Source: Pseudomonas rubra
Lineage (GTDB): Bacteria > Pseudomonadota > Gammaproteobacteria > Pseudomonadales > Pseudomonadaceae
NCBI RefSeq assembly: GCF_028656935.1
Contig: NZ_JAMDGZ010000002.1
Location: forward strand, 1 to 64,000
DNA length: 64,000 bases
Direction: 5' to 3'
Shown here: positions 36,852 through 45,709 of the stretch, in pieces
Layout of the letters: each line of letters starts with the position of its first letter
Position numbering within the stretch: position 1 is the first letter of the stretch
Made by a program: the position numbers and the translations under genes
Notes under the pieces: model-generated
Told to the model about the DNA's origin: nothing
The model's input: only the letters and a program-made list of their open reading frames with translations
The model's database searches: none

Positions 36852-36867
36852 GTGCAGACTCTGTGAA
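36852..36867 (-). promoter_or_regulatory. CreB-binding tag candidate (cre tag) upstream of creD
   Basis: Read on the minus strand: TTCAC-AGAGTC-TGCAC. The established cre tag is TTCACN6TTCAC; one mismatch in the second half. It lies 76 bp upstream of the creD start, within the 94-bp creC-creD gap. Confidence 0.65.
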
Positions 36868-36870
36868 GTT

Positions 36871-38304
36871 TCAGCCCAGGCGCTTGGCCGGCAGCCACAA
36901 ACGCACGCGTACGCCATCTTCGACGTTGGCCACTTCCAGCGCGCCGCCATGCAATTGCATCACCTCTTCGACGAAGTTCAGCCCCAGCCCGGTGCTCTTG
37001 CGTCCGCTGAACGGTCGCGGCAGCGAGTAGAAGCGCTCGCTGAGCCGGCTCAGGGCATAGTCGGGAATCGCCTCGCCCTGGTTGAACAGGCTCAAGGCCA
37101 CGCGGCCATCGCCGTGCTCCAGTTCAAACACCAGCAGACCACCGGGCGGGGTGAAGTCCAGGGCGTTGTCCAGCAGGTTGGCGATGGCCTGGCGCATCAA
37201 GAACGGGTCACACAGCAGCCGAGTGGCAGCGGGCACACGCTGACGTACCTGCAACGCTGCGCTTTCGATCCGCGCGCCCTGGGCCAACAGCAACTCGTCG
37301 ACCAAGGCGGCCAGCGGCACCTGCTGCTGTTCTTCCAGCTCCTGCATCTGCTCGACCTGGGCCAGATTGAGCAGGCGCTCGATCAACTGCTGCATGCGCG
37401 CACTTTCGCTTTCGATATTGCCGGCAAAGCGCTGGCGCTGCTCGTCGCTCATCGGCCCCTGGAGCAGCTCGGAGGCGCCACGAATTGCCGCCAGCGGGCT
37501 TTTCAGCTCGTGGGTCAGGGTGTGTACGTAACGTTCGACGTAGTCCTTGCCTTCAAGCTGGGTACGCATGCGTTCCACCGCCGCCGCCAGTTGCCACAGC
37601 TCACCGCCGCGGTAGTGCGGCAGCGCCGTCCGCTCGCCTTCACTGACCGCCTGGGCGTAGCGGGTCAGCCGGCGCAGCGAACGTGCCAGCCACCACGACA
37701 GCGCCGCGCCCACCAGCAAGCCCAGGCCGATCAGGCCCAGGCCGAGGTACAGCAGGTGCCGCTCGGAACGGTCGATGTAAGGCTGCAGCGACTTGTTCGG
37801 CTTGGCCACGGTGACCACGCCAATGATCTGGCCTTCATCGAGAATCGGCGCCGCCACGTGCATCACCGACGACTCCGGGTCGTCCGGGTTGCTGCGGGTC
37901 GAGCGCGCGCCGTACTGACCGCGCAGGGTCAGGTAGACGTCGTTCCAGCGCGAATAGTCCTCGCCCACCGCCACGCCGGCGGAGTCGAGCAGGACCTTGC
38001 CCTGGGCATCGGTGACGTAGATGCGGTGGTTGACCTGGTTCTTCGACAAGCCCCAGATATCGGCCTTGGGCTGACGCTGGCCATAAGCACGCAGCAGCAC
38101 CGGCAACCGGCTCTGACCCAGGGTGCCGGCCTTTACGTCGTCATGGAGGATTTCCGCCAGCAGGTTGGCGGTATCGACCAGGGTCTCTTCGCTGGACTGG
38201 CGCACCCCCGGGCGAATCTGCTCGCGCACGGTGCTGAGGATGAAGTAGCCGGTCAGCCCGACAAACAGGAAATACACCAGAAAAATCCGGATCCCCAGGC
38301 GCAT
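36871..38304 (-). CDS. creC: Sensor histidine kinase CreC
   Basis: 477 residues. TM1 (IFLVYFLFVGLTGYFILS), a periplasmic sensor of about 155 residues, TM2 near 185-205, HAMP, HisKA with HELKSPLAAIRGASELL (phospho-His near 264), and ATPase domain (NLLDNALDFTPPGG, GLGLNFVEEVMQLHGG). It phosphorylates CreB. The creB stop and creC start share one base. Confidence 0.95.
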   Translation of the reverse strand: MRLGIRIFLVYFLFVGLTGYFILSTVREQIRPGVRQSSEETLVDTANLLAEILHDDVKAGTLGQSRLPVLLRAYGQRQPKADIWGLSKNQVNHRIYVTDAQGKVLLDSAGVAVGEDYSRWNDVYLTLRGQYGARSTRSNPDDPESSVMHVAAPILDEGQIIGVVTVAKPNKSLQPYIDRSERHLLYLGLGLIGLGLLVGAALSWWLARSLRRLTRYAQAVSEGERTALPHYRGGELWQLAAAVERMRTQLEGKDYVERYVHTLTHELKSPLAAIRGASELLQGPMSDEQRQRFAGNIESESARMQQLIERLLNLAQVEQMQELEEQQQVPLAALVDELLLAQGARIESAALQVRQRVPAATRLLCDPFLMRQAIANLLDNALDFTPPGGLLVFELEHGDGRVALSLFNQGEAIPDYALSRLSERFYSLPRPFSGRKSTGLGLNFVEEVMQLHGGALEVANVEDGVRVRLWLPAKRLG

Positions 38305-38987
38305 CAGCTGTGGCTCGGGCTGTAGCTGTAGCCCAGGCCGCGGTGGGTCTGGATCGGCTCGGCATCAGCCGTGACCGCGCGCAGCTTGGCACGCAGGCTC
38401 TTGATGTGGCTGTCGATGCTGCGCTCGTAACCGGCATCGGCAGCCACGCCGACGGCATCGAGCAGTTGCTCGCGGCTGAACACCCTCTCAGGTTGCTCCA
38501 GCAAGCTTTGCAACAGGCGAAACTCGTGGCGGGTCAGGCTCAGGGCCTGGCTGCGATAGTGGATCTGCATGCGCAGGGTATCGACCTGGAACAGCTCCGG
38601 GGCGGCGGCAAGCGGTTCGGCGCGTGGCGCCATGCGCTTGAGGATCGCCCGCACCCGGGCGGCCACTTCGCGCGGGCTGAAGGGTTTGACCACATAATCG
38701 TCGGCGCCGATTTCCAGGCCCACCACCCGGTCGATTTCACCGTCGCGGGCGCTGAGGAACATCACCGGCACCTCGCTGAAACGCCGCAGTTGGCGGCAGG
38801 TTTCAAAGCCACTGATGTCCGGCAGGCCGATGTCGAGGATGATCAGATCAGCCGGGCACTGGCGTTGTTGCTCCAGCGCAGCGCTGCCCAGGGTTACCCA
38901 TTCGGTGCTGTGGCCGTCGCCCTGCAGGGCGAAAATCAGCGTATCGGCGATGGCCGCTTCGTCTTCGACAATCAATATGTGCGGCAT
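38304..38987 (-). CDS. creB: Response regulator CreB
   Basis: 227 residues, OmpR/PhoB type. Receiver with phospho-acceptor D52 (ILDIGLPD) and conserved Lys in VVKPFSPRE; winged-helix DNA-binding domain (SLTRHEFRLLQSLLEQPERV, RSIDSHIKSLRAKL). It activates creD through cre tags. First gene of creBC. Confidence 0.96.
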   Translation of the reverse strand: MPHILIVEDEAAIADTLIFALQGDGHSTEWVTLGSAALEQQRQCPADLIILDIGLPDISGFETCRQLRRFSEVPVMFLSARDGEIDRVVGLEIGADDYVVKPFSPREVAARVRAILKRMAPRAEPLAAAPELFQVDTLRMQIHYRSQALSLTRHEFRLLQSLLEQPERVFSREQLLDAVGVAADAGYERSIDSHIKSLRAKLRAVTADAEPIQTHRGLGYSYSPSHS

Positions 38988-39021
38988 GGCATCCGGGCCT
39001 GGCGGTGGAAATGCTGCACTT

Positions 39022-39078
39022 GTAGGAGATTATGCGGCGCCTGGCAAGGCCTCATCGCGGGGCAAGCCCGCTCCTACC
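39022..39078. repeat. REP element with partial inverted partner
   Basis: ATCGCGGGGCAAGCCCGCTCCTACC (39054-39078) with GTAGGAG at 39022-39028 able to pair with its end. Sits between creB and the retropepsin-like gene. Confidence 0.75.
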
Positions 39079-39083
39079 CTTGA

Positions 39084-39587
39084 TCAGCAGTCAGGCTTGT
39101 CTGCGGTAAACCTGCGCGCCGGGTTCACTGCCGCCTTGAACTCGCGCAACGCCTTGGCGCCAATGAGCAACGGGTAGTTGAAACTGCTGCGGTCGGTCAG
39201 GTTGACCTCGACGGTACGCTTGACCTCACCCAAGCATAGCTCCAGATCAACCACCGGCCGCTTGCTGATCTCGGCGCCCTCGCCGTCTTCCTCTTCATCG
39301 GCGCGGTTCTTGATCTTGCTGATGCGCGCCAGCTTGTGTTCATAGACCTTGCCGTCGGCATCCTTGGTGGCGACACGAAAGCGCACCCAGTCTTCGCCAT
39401 CACGGGTGAAGGTTTCAATGTCCTTGGCCGACAGCGAGGCAGTCAGCGCGCCGGTGTCCATCTTGGCCTTGAAGGTCTGGCCACCGACTTCTGGCAATTT
39501 GATGTATTCATAGCGGCCATACAGGGTCGGCTCAGCGGCCATGACCGGCAGGGCCAACAGCGACAACAGGGCAAGTACAGATTTCAC
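39084..39587 (-). CDS. Secreted retropepsin-like protease (DUF/PF05618 'zinc protease' family)
   Basis: 167 residues; Sec signal peptide (MKSVLALLSLLALPVMA). The mature part has KMDTGALTASLSA, the Asp-Thr-Gly of aspartic proteases (D44), as in the RimB-type family once labelled ATP-dependent zinc proteases. Only one DTG is present, so a homodimer would be needed for catalysis. GTG start at 39587 with AGGAAG upstream. In P. aeruginosa the homologous gene (PA0462) also adjoins creB. Substrate unknown. Confidence 0.8.
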   Translation of the reverse strand: MKSVLALLSLLALPVMAAEPTLYGRYEYIKLPEVGGQTFKAKMDTGALTASLSAKDIETFTRDGEDWVRFRVATKDADGKVYEHKLARISKIKNRADEEEDGEGAEISKRPVVDLELCLGEVKRTVEVNLTDRSSFNYPLLIGAKALREFKAAVNPARRFTADKPDC

Positions 39588-39767
39588 AGGATCCGCTTCC
39601 TTGAGATAAGACAGTGTTTAGACTGCGCAGGCAGGATAGGTTCGCGCCGATAGCTTATTCAACACAATGTGAAACATTTGTCCCGGTGCAGGTGGCCGGA
39701 GCATTTGGCGTATGCCGGCAGGGTGCTTATCATTGCCGACCGTTTACTTGAATATAAGAGCTTTCTT

Positions 39768-40655
39768 ATGCGCCGCTTACTGACGGGCATTCTTGTGACC
39801 TTGCTGTTGCTGCTCAACACGCTGGTCCTGATCGGCCCGCTGATGGTCTTTGCCCTGTTCAAACTGATCGCGCCCGGCCGCTACCGTGACTACGCCTCGT
39901 GGGCGGTAATGTGGATCGCCGAAACCTGGGCCGAAATCGACAAACTGATCTTCCGCCTGTGCATCCCGACGATCTGGGATGTGCGCGGCGCCGCCGACCT
40001 TCGGACCGACACATCCTATCTCGCCGTCAGCAACCACCAGAGCTGGGTAGATATCCCGGCGCTGATCCAGGTGCTCAACCGACGCATTCCGTTTTTCAAG
40101 TTCTTCCTGAAAAAGGAGCTGATCTGGGTACCCTTGCTGGGCCTAGCCTGGTGGGCGCTGGACTACCCGTTCATGAAGCGCTACAGCAAGGCCTTCCTCG
40201 ACAAGCACCCCGAGCTCAAAGGCCAGGACCTGGAGATTACCAAGGCCGCCTGCGAGCTGTTCAAGCGCCAGCCGGTGACCGTGGTCAACTACTTGGAAGG
40301 CACGCGCTTTACCCAAGCCAAACGCGCCGCCCAGCACTCACCGTTCAAGCATCTGCTCAAGCCCAAGGCCGGTGGCGTGGCCTTCGTGCTGGCAGCGCTG
40401 GGCGAACAACTCGACGCCTTGCTTGACGTCACCATCGTCTACCCTGGCGAGAAGGCCCCTGGTTTCTGGGACCTGCTCAGTGGAAATCTGCCTAGGGTGA
40501 TCATCGATATCCAGGTGCATGAACTGGACCCGGCGCTGTGGAATGGCGACTACGAGAACGACCCGGCTTTGCGCCAGGCCGTGCAGGACTGGGTCAACCA
40601 GCTCTGGCACGCCAAGGACGCCCGTATCGAGGCCCTGCGCGCCGAGCTGCGCTGA
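39768..40655 (+). CDS. Membrane acyltransferase (PlsC/YihG-like)
   Basis: 295 residues. N-terminal membrane anchor (LLTGILVTLLLLLNTLVLIG), then the acyltransferase box NHQSWVDIP (His/Asp) and NYLEGTRFT (EGTR). This resembles the E. coli YihG 1-acylglycerol-3-phosphate acyltransferase more than PlsC. It likely remodels phospholipid acyl chains. ATG 39768 was chosen because the anchor helix begins there; the frame is open upstream to 39669. Confidence 0.85.
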   Translation: MRRLLTGILVTLLLLLNTLVLIGPLMVFALFKLIAPGRYRDYASWAVMWIAETWAEIDKLIFRLCIPTIWDVRGAADLRTDTSYLAVSNHQSWVDIPALIQVLNRRIPFFKFFLKKELIWVPLLGLAWWALDYPFMKRYSKAFLDKHPELKGQDLEITKAACELFKRQPVTVVNYLEGTRFTQAKRAAQHSPFKHLLKPKAGGVAFVLAALGEQLDALLDVTIVYPGEKAPGFWDLLSGNLPRVIIDIQVHELDPALWNGDYENDPALRQAVQDWVNQLWHAKDARIEALRAELR

Positions 40656-41813
40656 TCAGCCGATGATTGCGTGGGGCAGGAAGCGGCTGCTGTCCTTGGT
40701 GATCAGCGAGTTGTCTTCACGAATGCCGATGCCCGCCGGCAGGTCGCCGACCACCCAACTGCCGATCACTGTGTAGCTGTCGCCAAAACGCGGCAGCGCC
40801 TGGAACTGCTGGATGATGCTCGGCCCGCCGCCATAGGGTCCGTCTTCAACCACCCGCTGGCCGCTGCCGGTGTGAATTTCGATGTTGGCACCTTCGCGCG
40901 AGAAGAACGGTTTGCGCACCCAGCCCTTGTCCAGGCTGACTCCCGGCGTTTGCTCGATGAACGCTGGCAGCAGGTTCGGGTGGCCCGGGTGACGCTCCCA
41001 GAGCAGCGCCAGCATGCCCTTGTTGGAGAGGATCGCCTTCCATGGCGGCTCGACGAACAAGGTGCCACTGTTGGCAATCGCCGGGCCGTAGGGGTCGTGG
41101 AAAATGTCTTCCCAGGGGTAGAGCTTGAACAGGCTGGGGATAGGTGCACCGACGTCATCGACAAAACGCCCGCCGCGGCTCAGGCCGATGTCTTCCATGT
41201 CCACCAGGCGCGCATCCAGCCCAGCGCCCAGAGCGATATCGCGCAGGTATTCGACGGTGCCGCGGTCTTCGATCGAGTCTTTTACCGAGGAAAAGTAGAA
41301 CGGCGTGGCGAAGGTGTTGGCGCCCATCACCTGGGTGAGTTTATCTTCCAGGCTGTTGAACTGGTCGGCATCGGCCGGCAACCCGCCACGCTGCATCTGC
41401 TGCTCCAGCCACAGGTACTGGAAGAAACTGGCCTCGTAGAGTGACGTTGGCGTGTCGTAGTTGGCCTCCAGCAGCTTGGCCGGGCCCTTGCCGTCGTAGC
41501 ACAGGTCCATGCGCCCGTAGAAATGCGGGTGACCGTCGCGCCACGAGCGGCGGATCAGGTCAAAGTACGGCGCCGGGATGGCCAGGCGTTCGAGCAGTTC
41601 TTCACTGTCGACCACCTCGGCCACCAGTGCCATGCACAGCTCGTGCAGTTCGCGGGTCGGCTCTTCGAGGTCGTCTTCGATCTGCCGCAGGCTGAACTGG
41701 TAGTAGGCCGACTCGTCCCAGTAGGGCTCGTCGCCAAAGGTGTGGAAGTTGAAGCCGAAGTGCTCGGCGGTGGCGCGCCAGTCCGGGCGCGGGGCGATGG
41801 AGACTCGCTTCAT
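40656..41813 (-). CDS. Glutathionylspermidine synthase-like ATP-grasp enzyme (YgiC/YjfC family)
   Basis: 385 residues. ATP-grasp fold of the glutathionylspermidine synthetase C-terminal domain without the amidase half. Visible blocks: YWDESAYYQFSLRQIEDDLE, RMDLCYDGKGPAKLLEANYD and PTSLYEASFFQYLW. YgiC/YjfC proteins probably ligate a peptide or amine, but the product is unknown. ATG 41813 with TGAGGA upstream. Last gene of a four-gene operon with two DUF1190 lipoproteins and a DUF350 protein. Confidence 0.85.
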   Translation of the reverse strand: MKRVSIAPRPDWRATAEHFGFNFHTFGDEPYWDESAYYQFSLRQIEDDLEEPTRELHELCMALVAEVVDSEELLERLAIPAPYFDLIRRSWRDGHPHFYGRMDLCYDGKGPAKLLEANYDTPTSLYEASFFQYLWLEQQMQRGGLPADADQFNSLEDKLTQVMGANTFATPFYFSSVKDSIEDRGTVEYLRDIALGAGLDARLVDMEDIGLSRGGRFVDDVGAPIPSLFKLYPWEDIFHDPYGPAIANSGTLFVEPPWKAILSNKGMLALLWERHPGHPNLLPAFIEQTPGVSLDKGWVRKPFFSREGANIEIHTGSGQRVVEDGPYGGGPSIIQQFQALPRFGDSYTVIGSWVVGDLPAGIGIREDNSLITKDSSRFLPHAIIG

Positions 41814-41822
41814 CTGCAATCC

Positions 41823-42419
41823 TCAGGTGCTGTAGCTGCGCAAAGATGAACGGCTATTGAAGCCGTTGTTATCGACGGTCAACCAGCGCGTCGAGCCGTA
41901 GCTGTTAGCGGCTAAAACCCGCAATTGGGCAGGTGCCACATCGGCCCTACCCTGCTCACTCAATGCACTGCTGGCAAAAACCTCGCGCCCCGTCCGCGCT
42001 CGGTACACCGGCTCCGCCAGGTAGCGCGGCGCGGCATCGACATAGCGCAAGCTGGTCCAGTGCGTCTGATCAATCGGCACCCCGTCGTCATAGACCTGGC
42101 GCTCGGTGATCAGGTTGAAACCGTCCATGTCTGGCAAAAAAACCCCGTTGCCCTCGGCCTGCTGGCAGTGCTCAAAGCGCAGCTGGCACGCATTGAGGTC
42201 GTCGAAACGCGGCGCGTGGGCATAGTGCAACTGCTGGGCGACATCCCGAGCCTCATTGCAAGCATCGGCACGGGTACCGCTGCCGATGCACTGCTGCACG
42301 CCCTGATGGTGACGCACCTCGCTCAACGGTTTGATCACCGCCACCTGGCTGTCGCACGCACTCAGCGCCAGAGGCAGGCTACCCAAGACGAGCAGGCGCA
42401 GCGATTTACTGCGTTTCAT
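41823..42419 (-). CDS. DUF1190 lipoprotein, short paralogue
   Basis: 198 residues. Lipoprotein signal with lipobox LALSAC, so it is membrane-anchored outside the cytoplasm. The core shares the pattern of its upstream neighbour: KRSKxxRLxxLGSLPLxLSAC, CNEAR/CQQAW, an xMxGFxLxTERQVYxD block and a Tyr-rich middle. I chose ATG 42419 (MKRSKSLRL); the frame is open upstream. It follows its paralogue by 13 bp and precedes the ATP-grasp gene by 9 bp. Function unknown. Confidence 0.8.
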   Translation of the reverse strand: MKRSKSLRLLVLGSLPLALSACDSQVAVIKPLSEVRHHQGVQQCIGSGTRADACNEARDVAQQLHYAHAPRFDDLNACQLRFEHCQQAEGNGVFLPDMDGFNLITERQVYDDGVPIDQTHWTSLRYVDAAPRYLAEPVYRARTGREVFASSALSEQGRADVAPAQLRVLAANSYGSTRWLTVDNNGFNSRSSLRSYST

Positions 42420-42432
42420 CAGTTGACCCCGT

Positions 42433-43182
42433 TCAGGAAGCGAAGCCACCACGCCCCGAAGCACGCGAGACAAAACCGTTGTGGGTGCCAACTGCAAATG
42501 GGCGCGCCGAACTGATCATGCTGTTCGGGTGAATCGCCGGGATGATCGTTGGATGAGCGCTGCTCACGTGCGCCGGGTCGCCGCTGGTTGCAGCGCCTGC
42601 GCCGCCACTCGTTGCCGCATGCTGCGCGGCTTCGCTGAACGGTTGCGAAGCCGGATGCGAGGTATCCAGGCCACCGTAGTAATTGTGCTGTGCCACCTGT
42701 TCGGTCAGGGTGCTGACCTTGAACGCATTGCGCCCGTCTCGCTCGTGGTAGATCGCCTCGGACGAATAGCGCGGGTCGGTATCGGTGTACTCGTAGTAGC
42801 CACGCCCGCCGCCGGAGCCTCCACTCGACGACGAACTGCTGTCTTGCTCCTCATCGGCATACACCTGGCGTTCGGTGGTCAGGGCAAAGCCTTCCATCGG
42901 CGGGATGTAGTTGTTGGCGTAGCGCCGGAAGTCGCACTTGAAATAGACCGCTTCGCAGGCCTCGGCGGTCAAAAAGCGCGGGACGTTGGCGGCATGGTGG
43001 TTTTGCGCGGCGACCCAGGCCTGCTGGCATACCTGGCGCGGCTTGCCGTCCATGACGCAGTAGTCGACGTCTTGATAGCGCTTGGTTTCACTGACGATTT
43101 TAGTCGGCCGGTCGCCACAGGCGGACAGCACCAGGGGCAGGCTGCCCAGGGCGACCAGGCGAATGGTTTTGCTGCGTTTCAT
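42433..43182 (-). CDS. DUF1190 lipoprotein, long paralogue (YgiB/YjfM-like)
   Basis: 249 residues. Lipobox LVLSAC. The DUF1190 core contains EGFALTTERQVYADEEQ, a Ser/Gly-rich low-complexity stretch (SSSSSSGGSGGGRGYY) and a long Ser/Ala/His-rich C-terminal tail. E. coli YgiB and YjfM are relatives and also sit next to a GSP-synthase-like gene. Tandem duplication with the next gene is likely. Four cysteines beyond the lipobox may form disulfides. Confidence 0.82.
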   Translation of the reverse strand: MKRSKTIRLVALGSLPLVLSACGDRPTKIVSETKRYQDVDYCVMDGKPRQVCQQAWVAAQNHHAANVPRFLTAEACEAVYFKCDFRRYANNYIPPMEGFALTTERQVYADEEQDSSSSSSGGSGGGRGYYEYTDTDPRYSSEAIYHERDGRNAFKVSTLTEQVAQHNYYGGLDTSHPASQPFSEAAQHAATSGGAGAATSGDPAHVSSAHPTIIPAIHPNSMISSARPFAVGTHNGFVSRASGRGGFAS

Positions 43183-43198
43183 TGTCGATCGTCCCTGA

Positions 43199-43627
43199 TC
43201 AGGCGGCGGGGGTCATGCAGGCGGCGTTGAGCAGGCCAATGCCGATGGCCACGGCAGCTAGCAGAATGGCCGAGGCGGTCTCCTGGCGGGCAACCCGCTC
43301 AGCCATGCCTTTGACGCAGCGGTTGACCACCACGAACGCCAGCAACTGCACCACAGCCGCAATCAGCGCCCAGAGCAGGAAGTCGAGCAGGGAAATCGAA
43401 TGGGAAATGGCGCTGGCCACCGGAATCGCAAAGCCGATCAGCGCACCGGCCAGGGCGATGGCTGCGGCATTATTGCCTTCGCGGATCAGGCGCAATTCGT
43501 TGTAGGGGGTCAGGCGGGTGTAGATGAATGCGTAGAGGGCGAACAGCACGGCAGCGCCGAGCATGTAGACCATAAAGCCGAGCACGGCGTCGGCAGGTAA
43601 AGACATCTTCAGGGCATCCATGAACAT
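43199..43627 (-). CDS. DUF350 membrane protein (YjfL-like)
   Basis: 142 residues, about four transmembrane helices in two repeated pairs: VLGFMVYMLGAAVLFALYAF and AAAIALAGALIGFAIPVASA, then LLDFLLWALIAAVVQLLAF and ASAILLAAVAIGIGLL. E. coli YjfL is the counterpart. First gene of the operon, 16 bp before the long DUF1190 gene. Function unknown. Confidence 0.85.
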   Translation of the reverse strand: MFMDALKMSLPADAVLGFMVYMLGAAVLFALYAFIYTRLTPYNELRLIREGNNAAAIALAGALIGFAIPVASAISHSISLLDFLLWALIAAVVQLLAFVVVNRCVKGMAERVARQETASAILLAAVAIGIGLLNAACMTPAA

Positions 43628-43698
43628 GGCGAATCACACTTCCTTGTAAAACGGGGCGGGACATATAGCACACCACCCCGCCCACGCAAATACCTGCC

Positions 43699-44265
43699 TT
43701 AAACGGAAGGCACGCCAGCGCCGGTGCCCCACAGGCTGCCCAAGCTCTGCAGCAGCGAGCCGCCGACGCCTTGCTGGCCCAGGTACTGCAGGATCAGCGG
43801 GGCGAATTGGCCGATCATCCCGGTATCCATACCCAGCGCACTGAAGGCGTTGTTCAGGTCGTTGCTGTCTTTGACATTGCCCAGGGCATTGCTCAGGGCC
43901 GAAGACTGGTCGCTCTTGCCCAGCAGCGCGCCCAGGCCGCTCAAGCCGCCGAGAGCCTTCTCGCCGGAGAGCAGGTCGAGGCCGGGGACAGCTTTGCTCA
44001 GCTGCTCGTAATCGCCGCTGCTGAGCTGGTTCCTGGCCAAGCCCAGCAGAGCCCCGGTGCCGCCGATGGCTTGTTCGGGAGTAACTTTGAGTTCGGTGCC
44101 GAGGGTATTGAGCAAATTCGCCGACGCGGCTGGGGCCTGCACCGAGGCATCGCCGCTGTTGCCCTTGGCGGCGTTGTAGACATTGGCCGCGTCATTGAGG
44201 TTGAAGCCTGCGAAGACCGGGGTGGCGGCCAGGGCCATCAGGGTAACCAGTGCGAAACGTTTCAT
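43699..44265 (-). CDS. DUF2780 secreted protein
   Basis: 188 residues. Sec signal peptide (MKRFALVTLMALAATPVFAG), then a Gly/Ser/Leu-rich helical domain with repeated LxxLGxLxG turns (GGTGALLGLARNQL, GGLSGLGALLGKS). It matches the DUF2780 (VcgC/VcgE) family. It is envelope-located and its role is unknown. Separated by 71 bp from the DUF350 operon, so it may be transcribed alone or with it. Confidence 0.8.
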   Translation of the reverse strand: MKRFALVTLMALAATPVFAGFNLNDAANVYNAAKGNSGDASVQAPAASANLLNTLGTELKVTPEQAIGGTGALLGLARNQLSSGDYEQLSKAVPGLDLLSGEKALGGLSGLGALLGKSDQSSALSNALGNVKDSNDLNNAFSALGMDTGMIGQFAPLILQYLGQQGVGGSLLQSLGSLWGTGAGVPSV

Positions 44266-44351
44266 GGAGAGACCTCGTCAGCCGTTAAGGCAGGGAAAAC
44301 GAAGTTTTGACCTTGTGGGTGGGGGATTGTTCCGTTGCCTGTGCTGGCCTC

Positions 44352-44402
44352 ATCGCTGGCAAGCCAGCTCCCACATTATGGGAGCTGGTGCTACCAGTGA
44401 TG
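44352..44402. repeat. REP pair (GCTGGCAAGCCAGC type), second unit degenerate
   Basis: ATCGCTGGCAAGCCAGCTCCCAC followed by TGGGAGCTGGTGCTACCAGTGATGG; the second unit has diverged. It lies just past the fdhA stop. Confidence 0.8.
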
Positions 44403-44408
44403 GGATCT

Positions 44409-45608
44409 TCAGGCCGCGCTGAACAGCTTGTGCGGATCGATCACGAATTTCTTCGGCACACCGGCATCGAACTCGCCATAACCTTCAGGTGCCTGATCGA
44501 GGCTGATGACCTGCACACCCACCACTTCGGCAATGTTGATACGGTCCCACATGATCGCCTGCATCAGTTGGCGGTTGTACTTCATCACCGGCGTTTGCCC
44601 GGTATGGAAGCTGTGCGACTTGGCCCAGCCCAGGCCAAAGCGAATGCTCAGGCCGCCAATCTTCGCAGCGGCATCCACGGCGCCCGGGTCTTCTGTAACG
44701 TACAGGCCGGGGATACCGATCTTGCCCGCTACCCGCACCACGCCCATCAACGAGTTCAGTACGGTGGCCGGGGCTTCGTGCTTGGCACCAGCATGGCCGT
44801 GGCCACGGGCCTCGAAGCCCACCGCATCGACCGCGCAGTCGACTTCCGGCTCGCCCAGCAGGTTGGCGATCTGTTCATGCAGCGGCGTGTCCTGGGACAG
44901 GTCGGCGATTTCGAAGCCCTGAGCCTTGGCGTGGGCCAGGCGTACCGGGTTGACGTCACCGACGATCACCACCGCAGCCCCCAGCAAACGCGCCGAGGCA
45001 GCGGCTGCCAGGCCTACCGGACCGGCACCGGCGATGTAGACCGAGCTGCCCGGGCCAACGCCTGCGGTGACCGCACCGTGGTAACCGGTGGGCAGAATGT
45101 CCGACAGGCAGGTCAGGTCGCGGATCTTCTCCATGGCCTTGTCGCGGTTCGGCAGTTTCAGCAGGTTGAAGTCGGCATAGGGCACCAGCACGTACTCGGC
45201 CTGGCCGCCGGTCCAGTCGCCCATGTCGACATAGCCATAGGCACCACCGGCGCGCGCCGGGTTGACGGTGAGGCAGACACCGGTGTGTTGCTCTTTGCAC
45301 GAGCGGCAGCGGCCACAGGCGACGTTGAAGGGCACCGACACCAGGTCACCGATCTGCAGGTTCTCGACATCCCTGCCCTTCTCGATGACTTCACCGGTGA
45401 TTTCATGGCCCAGGACCAGGCCAACCTGGGCAGTGGTACGGCCGCGGACCATGTGCTGGTCGGAGCCACAGATGTTGGTGGAGACCACCCGCAGAATCAC
45501 CCCGTGCTCGATTTTCTTGCCACGCGGATCCTGCATTTTCGGGTAGTCAATATTCCGCACCTCGACCTTACCGCCGCCCAGATACACCACACCACGATTA
45601 CCAGACAT
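44409..45608 (-). CDS. fdhA: Glutathione-independent formaldehyde dehydrogenase
   Basis: 399 residues, the length of the P. putida enzyme. Zinc-dependent medium-chain dehydrogenase that dismutates or oxidises formaldehyde to formate with tightly bound NAD. Catalytic zinc site in NICGSDQHMVRGR and GLVLGHEITGEV; structural zinc cysteines in CGRCRSCKEQHTGVC; NAD fold at YIAGAGPVGLAAAASARLLG. It removes the formaldehyde made by sarcosine oxidase when folate is not charged. Last gene of the sox block. Confidence 0.95.
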   Translation of the reverse strand: MSGNRGVVYLGGGKVEVRNIDYPKMQDPRGKKIEHGVILRVVSTNICGSDQHMVRGRTTAQVGLVLGHEITGEVIEKGRDVENLQIGDLVSVPFNVACGRCRSCKEQHTGVCLTVNPARAGGAYGYVDMGDWTGGQAEYVLVPYADFNLLKLPNRDKAMEKIRDLTCLSDILPTGYHGAVTAGVGPGSSVYIAGAGPVGLAAAASARLLGAAVVIVGDVNPVRLAHAKAQGFEIADLSQDTPLHEQIANLLGEPEVDCAVDAVGFEARGHGHAGAKHEAPATVLNSLMGVVRVAGKIGIPGLYVTEDPGAVDAAAKIGGLSIRFGLGWAKSHSFHTGQTPVMKYNRQLMQAIMWDRINIAEVVGVQVISLDQAPEGYGEFDAGVPKKFVIDPHKLFSAA

Positions 45609-45709
45609 GCTTTTACCTCGCTAAAGTTTGTTGTTATGTAGCGGTGCAAAGTGCGCAGCCTCGGGGCTGCGCTGTGTTACTGGAATCTTTTTCCTGACTC
45701 GAGGGCCTC

